A DNA stretch of 64,000 bases, taken from positions 10,002-74,001 of the forward strand of contig JAGOME010000009.1 in NCBI GenBank assembly GCA_017993715.1, in the 5' to 3' direction. The notes beneath the pieces are model-generated. The model made no database searches, was not told the origin of the DNA, and saw only the letters and a list, made by a program, of their open reading frames with translations. This document shows, in pieces, positions 58,524-64,000 of the stretch; positions within the stretch are counted from its first letter, which is position 1; each line of letters opens with the position of its first letter. The position numbers and the translations under genes were made by a program. This DNA is from Phycicoccus sp. Lineage in GTDB: Bacteria > Actinomycetota > Actinomycetes > Actinomycetales > Dermatophilaceae.

Positions 58524-59570
58524 ATGCGCGCCCTCACCTACGCCGCCTTCGGCGGGCCGATCACGCTCGCCGAGCTCCCCGACCCGACCCCGCCCCCCGG
58601 CGGCGCAGTGGTTCGCGTGCACGCGACTGGTCTGTGCCGCAGCGACTGGCACGCCTGGGCGGGCCATGACGAGGACATCACGACCTTGCCGCACGTACCG
58701 GGCCACGAGTTCGCCGGAGAGGTCGAGGCGGTCGGCGCCGGCGTGGACCCGGCGTGGCTCGGGCGGTCGGTCACGGCGCCCTTCGTCCAGGCGTGCGGGA
58801 GGTGCGAGGAATGCCGCCGCGGCAACGGGCAGGTCTGCCCCCAGCAGCGGCAGCCGGGCTTCACCGATCCGGGTTCCTTCGCCGAGCTCGTCATCGTCCA
58901 CGCTGCCCAGACCAACCTGGTGGCGCTCCCCGAAGGGCTCTCACCGGCGGTGGCGGCGGGCCTCGGGTGTCGGGTGGCGACGTCCTATCGCGCCATCGCG
59001 CACCGGGCCCGCGTCCAGGCCGGCGAGTGGGTCGCGGTGTTCGGCTGCGGGGGCGTCGGGCTGGCGGCGATCGCCGTCGCCGCTTCGCGGGGAGCCAGGG
59101 TCGTCGCGGTCGACGCCTCCCCGGGACCGCTCGCGCTCGCACGCACCGCGGGGGCCGAGGTCGCTCTCCTGGCACGTGCGACCACCGTGGACGAGGTCGT
59201 GGCATGCACCGACGGTGGCGCGGACGTGACGGTGGATGCCGTGGGTGCGGTGACGATCCTGCGCGATGCGGTCCTGGCTTTGCGGCGCCGGGGCCGACAT
59301 GTCCAGGTCGGTTTGCTGCCCCCCGCTGCTGGCCGACCCGAGGTGCCCATGGGACGGGTCATCGGGTGGGAGCTCGACATTCTCGGCTCCCACGGGATGG
59401 CAGCACAGGACTATCCGGAGCTCCTCTCGGAGCTGATGACTGGGCGGCTGTCGCTGGCGGCGCTCGGCGCGCCGGCGGAGCCGATGAGTCTGGCGCAAGC
59501 CGCGTCGGCGCTGCCCCTCATCGGCACCTCGCCGTCGATGGGACTGCAGGTTGCCGACCCCCGCCGCTGA
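58524..59570 (+). CDS. Zinc-dependent alcohol dehydrogenase
   Basis: A 348-residue medium-chain dehydrogenase. The catalytic zinc ligands lie in GLCRSDWHAW and GHEFAGEV, the structural zinc in CGRCEECRRGNGQVC, and the NAD site in VFGCGGVGLAAIAVAASRGARVVAVDAS. The substrate is unknown. The ATG at 58524 is chosen; the longer frame is noise. It lies just upstream of the sulfide-stress operon, but the CstR-type operator at 59667 separates the two. Confidence 0.93.
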   Translation: MRALTYAAFGGPITLAELPDPTPPPGGAVVRVHATGLCRSDWHAWAGHDEDITTLPHVPGHEFAGEVEAVGAGVDPAWLGRSVTAPFVQACGRCEECRRGNGQVCPQQRQPGFTDPGSFAELVIVHAAQTNLVALPEGLSPAVAAGLGCRVATSYRAIAHRARVQAGEWVAVFGCGGVGLAAIAVAASRGARVVAVDASPGPLALARTAGAEVALLARATTVDEVVACTDGGADVTVDAVGAVTILRDAVLALRRRGRHVQVGLLPPAAGRPEVPMGRVIGWELDILGSHGMAAQDYPELLSELMTGRLSLAALGAPAEPMSLAQAASALPLIGTSPSMGLQVADPRR

Positions 59571-59666
59571 GCCATCGGGTGGGCACGCAGGCTACCGACG
59601 CCGCTGGTTGGGCCGCTGGTGAGGCCGCTGCACGATACCCGGCGGGGCGTCCGGGGTTGAGGTCCA

Positions 59667-59692
59667 GACCTATACCCCCTAGGGTATAGGTC
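59667..59692. promoter_or_regulatory. CsoR/CstR-type operator 1
   Basis: GACCTATACCC-CCTA-GGGTATAGGTC, 11-bp arms, with the core ATACCC-N4-GGGTAT found in CsoR/CstR sites. It is 31 bp upstream of the MBL-rhodanese ATG. Confidence 0.85.
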
Positions 59693-59723
59693 AAGCATTC
59701 TTTGACCTGCCTTGGAGAGCCCG

Positions 59724-61109
59724 ATGATCTTCACTCAGTACTACCTCGACTGCCTCTCGCAGGCGTCCTACCTCGTCGGCGACGAGGTGACCGGGCAGGC
59801 GGTGGTGATCGACCCCCGACGCGACGTCGAGGAGTACCTCGCCGACGCCTCCGCCGCCGGCCTGACCATCATGGGCGTCATCAACACCCACTTCCACGCC
59901 GACTTCGTCTCCGGCCACCTCGAGTTGGCGCGAGCGACCGGCGCCTGGATCGGGTTCGGCGACGCCGCCACGGCAGATTTCGAGATCCGCAGCCTGCACG
60001 ACGGTGAACGCGTCTCCCTGGGCGAGGTCACCCTCGAGATCATGACGACCCCGGGACACACGCCGGAGTCGATCAGCGTGCTGGTTTACGAGCGCGCTGA
60101 CGACGAGGTCGCCTACGGCATTCTCACCGGGGATGCCCTCTTCATCGGCGACGTCGGCCGGCCCGACCTCCTGGCCTCGATCGGGGTCACGGCCGAAGAG
60201 CTCGGCCTCATGCTGCACGACTCCGTGCAGCGCAAGCTCATGAGCCTGCCCGACGAGGTGCGCGTCTTCCCGGCCCACGGCGCAGGCTCGGCGTGCGGCA
60301 AGAACCTGTCTACCGAGCGGCAGTCCACCATCGGCGAGCAGCGCCGCACCAACTACGCGTGCCGCCCCATGACCCAGCAGGAGTTCCTCGCCGTGGTCAC
60401 CGAGGGTCAGCCCTCGGCGCCCGCGTACTTCGTCTACAACGCCACGTTGAACCGCCAGGACCACGAGGTCCGCGAGCTGGAGCAATCCGTGCCGGCTCTC
60501 GACGACGAGGCGGTGTTTGCCGCCCTGACCTCCGGCGCCGTCCTGCACGACGCAAGGCCCAACCAGGAGTTTGCGGCGGGGCACCTGCGCGGCGCCCTCA
60601 ATGTGCCCGCGGACGGCCGGATGGCCGAGACCGTTGGCATGGTGATCGCCCCGAGTGACGAGGTCGTCATCCTCGCCCCCGAAGGCGAGGAGCAGGCCGT
60701 GGCAACCCGGTTCGCGCGGATCGGCTTCGACCACGTCCTGGGCTTCGTCCCGGACCCCGAGGGGTTCCTGGAACGCCATGCGGACCGGGTCGGGCACGCG
60801 AGCCGCCTCACTGCGGACGCGGCCGATGACGCGGCCGGATCCGGCACGGTACAGATCGTCGACGTCCGCAATGCCGCAGAGGTCGCCGCAGGCATGCTGC
60901 CTGGTGCCCGACACATCCCCCTCGCCGAGCTCGCGCGGCGCGCCAATGAACTCGAAGCCGACCGTCCGGTCATCGTTTACTGCGCCGGCGGCTGGCGGAG
61001 CTCCGTCGCCGCCAGCACCCTGCGGGCCAAGGGTTTTGGCGACGTGTCGGACATCCTGGGTGGATACGGCGCGTGGGAACACCTGCACTCCCCAGCCGCG
61101 GCCAACTGA
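59724..61109 (+). CDS. Persulfide dioxygenase-like MBL protein fused to two rhodanese domains
   Basis: A 461-residue protein. The N-terminal metallo-beta-lactamase fold (THFHADFVSGHLEL, MTTPGHTPESIS, GDALFIGDVGRPDL) is of ETHE1/BlhA type and would oxidise glutathione- or mycothiol-like persulfides. Then come two rhodanese domains: the first degenerate (VLHDARPNQEFAAGHLRGALNVP, no Cys), the second with Cys in VIVYCAGGWRSSVAA. The ATG at 59724 has GGAGAG nine bases upstream. The operator upstream and the CstR gene further on mark it as sulfide/persulfide stress defence. It is the first gene of an operon with two methyltransferases. Confidence 0.92.
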   Translation: MIFTQYYLDCLSQASYLVGDEVTGQAVVIDPRRDVEEYLADASAAGLTIMGVINTHFHADFVSGHLELARATGAWIGFGDAATADFEIRSLHDGERVSLGEVTLEIMTTPGHTPESISVLVYERADDEVAYGILTGDALFIGDVGRPDLLASIGVTAEELGLMLHDSVQRKLMSLPDEVRVFPAHGAGSACGKNLSTERQSTIGEQRRTNYACRPMTQQEFLAVVTEGQPSAPAYFVYNATLNRQDHEVRELEQSVPALDDEAVFAALTSGAVLHDARPNQEFAAGHLRGALNVPADGRMAETVGMVIAPSDEVVILAPEGEEQAVATRFARIGFDHVLGFVPDPEGFLERHADRVGHASRLTADAADDAAGSGTVQIVDVRNAAEVAAGMLPGARHIPLAELARRANELEADRPVIVYCAGGWRSSVAASTLRAKGFGDVSDILGGYGAWEHLHSPAAAN

Positions 61110-61126
61110 AGGCGCAGACTGGAGGC

Positions 61127-61771
61127 ATGACCCTGGGCTCGTGGTGGACTGGCCGAGTCGTGCCTCGACTCGTCGATCGCACCCTCGATGAGCGCACCGC
61201 AGGCCCCTTTCGCCGACGGGTGTGCTCGGGGGTGACCGGGACCGTCCTCGAGCTCGGATTCGGCTCCGGACGCAACCTGCCGCACTACCTCCCTGACGTG
61301 AGCCAGGTGCTGGCCGTCGAACCGGCCGACCTCGCCTGGGACCGATCGGCCGGGCGGCGGGCGGCATTCGGTCGGGAGGTCCGCAGGATCGGGCTCGACG
61401 GGGCGGCGGTGGACCTGCCGGACGCGAGCGTTGACGCGGTGGTCTCGACCTGGACGTTGTGCACGATCCCCGAGGTGGGCGCCGCGCTCCGCGAGGCCCG
61501 CCGGGTGTTGCGGCCGGGCGGACGACTCCACCTCGTCGAGCACGGGCTGGCCCCGTCGTCGGCCGTGCAACGTGTCCAACGCACGCTCCAGCCAGTGTGG
61601 GGCACGCTTGCGGGCGGTTGCCATCTCGACCGGGACATCTCGATGCTGTTGCAGGACAGTGGATTCGGCGTGGAGGTCGATGCTGCCTACCTAGTCGATA
61701 CGGCTCTCGCACGGCCCTTCGGCTGGCTGGTCACCGGGACCGCGACGCCCGACGGAACGAGGGCGCGATGA
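61127..61771 (+). CDS. SAM-dependent methyltransferase (class I)
   Basis: A 214-residue enzyme. Motif I is VLELGFGSGRNLPHYLP, with an acidic site in VLAVEPADLAWDRS, then VVSTWTLCTIPEVGAALREARRVLRPGGRLHLVEHG. The family includes phosphatidylethanolamine and thiol methyltransferases; its substrate cannot be read here. GGAGG precedes the ATG at 61127, 17 bp after the MBL stop. It overlaps the next methyltransferase as ATGA, so all three genes form one operon. Confidence 0.9.
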   Translation: MTLGSWWTGRVVPRLVDRTLDERTAGPFRRRVCSGVTGTVLELGFGSGRNLPHYLPDVSQVLAVEPADLAWDRSAGRRAAFGREVRRIGLDGAAVDLPDASVDAVVSTWTLCTIPEVGAALREARRVLRPGGRLHLVEHGLAPSSAVQRVQRTLQPVWGTLAGGCHLDRDISMLLQDSGFGVEVDAAYLVDTALARPFGWLVTGTATPDGTRAR

Positions 61772-62382
61772 CCGACCTGACGGCGCACTGGGACGACGCC
61801 TATGCCCAGGGTGTGGAGACCCGCAGCTGGTTCGAGGACAGCGCGGCTGACTCCCTCGCGGCATTCGACCGGCTCGGCGTGACCGCAGGCGACAGCGTCA
61901 TCGACGTCGGCAGCGGCGCGGCTCCCCTGGTGGGCGATCTCCTGCGCCGAGGATTGCGCGATCTCACCTGCCTCGATGTGTCCGAGGAGGCGCTACGGAT
62001 CGCGCGCGCACGACTCGGCGATGCGGCGCCTGGCGTCATCTGGGTCACCGCCGATATGCGGTCCTGGCAACCCGAGCGAACGTATGCCGTGTGGCACGAC
62101 CGGGCCGTGCTCCATTTCCTGACCACCGACGAGGACCGCCGCGCCTATCTGCGTGCCCTGCACGCCGCCACCAACGTCGGGAGCGTTGTCGTGCTGGCTG
62201 CCTTCGCGCCGGACGGCCCCGATCGCTGCTCCGGCCTGCCGGTGCGGCAGTACGACGCAGCCGGATTCGCCGATCTGCTGGGAGATGCGTGGGCCGAGGT
62301 CGACCATTGGGCTCGCTCGCACACCACACCGTGGGGCGCGGCGCAGGCCTTCACCTGGTGGCTGGGGCGACGGGTGCGCTGA
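61768..62382 (+). CDS. SAM-dependent methyltransferase, second of operon
   Basis: A 204-residue enzyme. The AdoMet site is VIDVGSGAAPLVGDLLRRG, then LTCLDVSEEALRIARARL and VWHDRAVLHFLT. The WHDRAVLHFL segment resembles thiopurine/thiol methyltransferases and the Williams-Beuren family; a sulfide- or thiol-methylating role would suit the operon, but is inference. The ATG at 61768 overlaps the previous stop. A strong terminator follows. Confidence 0.88.
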   Translation: MTDLTAHWDDAYAQGVETRSWFEDSAADSLAAFDRLGVTAGDSVIDVGSGAAPLVGDLLRRGLRDLTCLDVSEEALRIARARLGDAAPGVIWVTADMRSWQPERTYAVWHDRAVLHFLTTDEDRRAYLRALHAATNVGSVVVLAAFAPDGPDRCSGLPVRQYDAAGFADLLGDAWAEVDHWARSHTTPWGAAQAFTWWLGRRVR

Positions 62383-62408
62383 CGGCGCGACTTGGAGGTA
62401 CCGCAGCG

Positions 62409-62456
62409 GTTACCCCTTGGTAGATGGGGCGATCCCCCCGTCTACCAAGGGGTAAC
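62409..62456 (+). terminator. Terminator of the MBL-rhodanese operon
   Basis: Perfect 16-bp arms GTTACCCCTTGGTAGA / TCTACCAAGGGGTAAC with GGGG / CCCC pairing inside the loop, 27 bp after the stop of the last gene. Confidence 0.85.
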
Positions 62457-62590
62457 TCCTGCCGTAGCCATCCACCTCTTCAGCAGAGGCACCGGCACGG
62501 GCCATGCGGCCCGGGGGGCTGCCGCAACCCCCGGCGTCCGCGCACGGCATTCGGCTGCCGCGCGACGCTCCCCAGCGACCGGCATGAAAA

Positions 62591-62630
62591 CGCCGGATCC
62601 GCCATGGAGGGGAGGGTAGCGGACCCGGCG
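62591..62630 (-). terminator. Rho-independent terminator of the zinc-ribbon gene
   Basis: CGCCGGATCCGC and GCGGACCCGGCG pair with one mismatch; on the minus strand TTTTC follows. It begins 22 bp beyond the stop of the 62652 gene. Confidence 0.75.
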
Positions 62631-62651
62631 CTCTCGGTCTATAGAACGGGC

Positions 62652-62822
62652 TCAGCGGCCAAAGAGTTTCCCGAGGAAACCGCCGCTCTGGCTCGATTCA
62701 CCACCCTGATGTCCGGGGCACCAGTCACCGGCAGGGACACCCCGCCTGACCGCGTCAACGTGCTGGCCACAACCGGCCCAGGTCGTCTTGCCACACTGGC
62801 GACATTTCACTGCTCGGCACAC
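62652..62822 (-). CDS. 56-residue zinc-ribbon-like protein
   Basis: A small protein, easily missed by length cut-offs. Cys2, Cys7, Cys10, Cys18 and Cys35 with His21 and His38 give pairs C-x2-C, C-x2-H and C-x2-H, a likely zinc site (KCRQCGKTTWAGCGQH; DWCPGH). Similar short proteins are widespread in actinobacteria without known function. The GTG at 62822 has a near-perfect AAAGGAGG eight bases upstream, and a terminator follows the stop. An ATACCC-N4-GGGTAT operator lies 60 bp upstream, which would put it under the same persulfide control as its neighbours. Confidence 0.82.
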   Translation of the reverse strand: MCRAVKCRQCGKTTWAGCGQHVDAVRRGVPAGDWCPGHQGGESSQSGGFLGKLFGR

Positions 62823-62880
62823 GGCGCCGGCCTCCTTTGGGGTGCGAATAGGCGTCCCCGCGAACCGGGGTCAGGAAGAA

Positions 62881-63531
62881 CTATACCCCAGGGGGTATCT
62901 GGGGACCAGGTCGACGACGAGCGACGATGAGCGTGTCGATCGCCTCATGGCGACCGTTTGCGTCCTCGACAACCCGCGTGACGAGCTCGGCTCGCTCGAC
63001 GTCAACAGCGACCGGCAGCTCCGCGAGGACGGCCACGACGTCATGGGGGTCGTGCAGGACACTCACGTCCTGCGGCCCTCCGTAGCCGCGCGTGACGTTC
63101 TCGCGGGCGTGCAGCACGATGACGACACGACCATGCGGCGCGAGGGCGTTCACGGCCTGGCGCAGCACGGCCGCCCAGGCCGGCTCGGGCAGTTGCAGAT
63201 AGCAGACGACCACGAGGTCATAGATCCCCGGCTCACCGGGCGCCGCCTGGGTCGCATCCGCGACGACGGCGTGCACGCGGTGCGCGTGGGCACCCAACTG
63301 GGCCGCCGCCAACGCGCGGGCCCGATCGATCGCGACGGTCGAGAAGTCGGCGGCAACAACCCGCCAGCCCTGTCGAGCCAGCCAGATGGCGTTGCGCCCC
63401 TCGCCCGCAGCCACATCGAGGGCCAGTCCCGGGGTGAGATCCCGGCCGACGTCTTCGATCCATTGATTGGGGCCTGCGGACCAGACGAGCTCGCTCGCGG
63501 CATACCGCTGGTCCCAGGCGACAGCGTCCAT
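62881..63531 (-). CDS. SAM-dependent methyltransferase cotranscribed with CstR
   Basis: A 216-residue enzyme resembling TehB/thiopurine methyltransferases: WDQRYAASELVWSAGPNQWI at the N terminus, LALDVAAGEGRNAIWLARQGWRVVAADFS as the AdoMet site and YDLVVVCYLQLPEP in the middle. The ATG at 63531 lies seven bases after the cstR stop. Its last codons and TAG overlap the operator of the zinc-ribbon gene. A tellurite, selenite or thiol substrate fits the family and the regulator; which one is unknown. Confidence 0.9.
   Translation of the reverse strand: MDAVAWDQRYAASELVWSAGPNQWIEDVGRDLTPGLALDVAAGEGRNAIWLARQGWRVVAADFSTVAIDRARALAAAQLGAHAHRVHAVVADATQAAPGEPGIYDLVVVCYLQLPEPAWAAVLRQAVNALAPHGRVVIVLHARENVTRGYGGPQDVSVLHDPHDVVAVLAELPVAVDVERAELVTRVVEDANGRHEAIDTLIVARRRPGPQIPPGV
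62883..62898. promoter_or_regulatory. CsoR/CstR-type operator 2
   Basis: ATACCC-CAGG-GGGTAT, matching operator 1 in its core and spacing. It lies over the 3' end of the methyltransferase gene and 60 bp upstream of the zinc-ribbon GTG on the same strand. Confidence 0.8.
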
Positions 63532-63538
63532 GTCCGCC

Positions 63539-64000
<462 letters not shown>

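Noticed and set aside
56461..59229. A 922-codon plus-strand frame across the cNMP/CBS gene and the start of the alcohol dehydrogenase
   Set aside because: It is a shadow of the minus-strand gene, which has clear cNMP and CBS motifs, and it crosses the true start of the dehydrogenase gene in another frame.
62424..62930. A 168-residue plus-strand gene between the operon terminator and the methyltransferase
   Set aside because: It begins inside the terminator hairpin, is antisense to the well-supported zinc-ribbon gene and has no conserved features.

Overview
The window is about 70% G+C. Its proteins are actinobacterial in type: an LCP-family ligase with a LytR_C tail, a CtaG/CopD fusion, a bifunctional Dcd, SelO, a CstR-type repressor and MMPL/TetR. 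Gene style and content suggest Micrococcales, perhaps the Intrasporangiaceae/Dermatophilaceae group; this placement is inference. There is no CRISPR array, no insertion sequence, no integrase and no phage module.

Layout. 1-300: 104-bp tandem hairpin repeats. 0.4-3.4 kb: DUF1304 protein, Ogt, LCP protein, cold-shock protein. 3.7-8.0 kb: a sugar ABC importer with a divergent LacI regulator and two matching operators. 8.0-10.5 kb: a lipoprotein and an acyltransferase framed by 58-bp palindromic repeats, then tRNA-Ser(UGA) followed by echoes of its own 3' end. 10.7-16.8 kb: the most unusual locus. It has a divergent unknown gene and a tightly overlapping run of subtilase with GGAWGAT repeats, ECF sigma factor, 163-aa protein and TPR-CHAT protease, plausibly a protease-controlled transcription switch. 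17-18.7 kb: cysE-cysK. 18.9-24.4 kb: a membrane Fe-S reductase with a repetitive DPWD tail, then an OafA/SGNH acyltransferase that seems to have been inserted at its 3' end. 24.4-27.8 kb: a compatible-solute ABC importer. 27.9-35.2 kb: MFS exporter, polytopic patatin-like protein, SelO, Dcd. 35.5 kb: tRNA-Gly(CCC) with a 21-bp terminator stem. 36-46 kb: secreted or membrane unknowns, acyl-CoA dehydrogenase, amidohydrolase, CtaG/CopD protein, MDMPI-like protein, class V aminotransferase. 46.5-49.7 kb: TetR-MMPL. 50-54 kb: a redox locus of two Ser/Thr-rich anchored proteins, ApbE, ferric-reductase-like heme protein, NuoF-like protein and 3Fe-4S ferredoxin. 54-59.6 kb: DUF2231, LysR and a small divergent protein, exonuclease and cNMP/CBS nucleotidyltransferase, alcohol dehydrogenase. 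59.7-63.9 kb: a sulfide-stress regulon: a persulfide dioxygenase-rhodanese, methyltransferases, a 56-aa zinc-ribbon protein and a CstR repressor, tied together by three operators of the form ATACCC-N4-GGGTAT.

Across the whole window the octamer GAATGCCG and its complement CGGCATTC recur about 65-70 times, in both orientations, in every codon phase and between genes. Independent bases at this G+C would give about two. It is the strongest genome-scale signal in the window.
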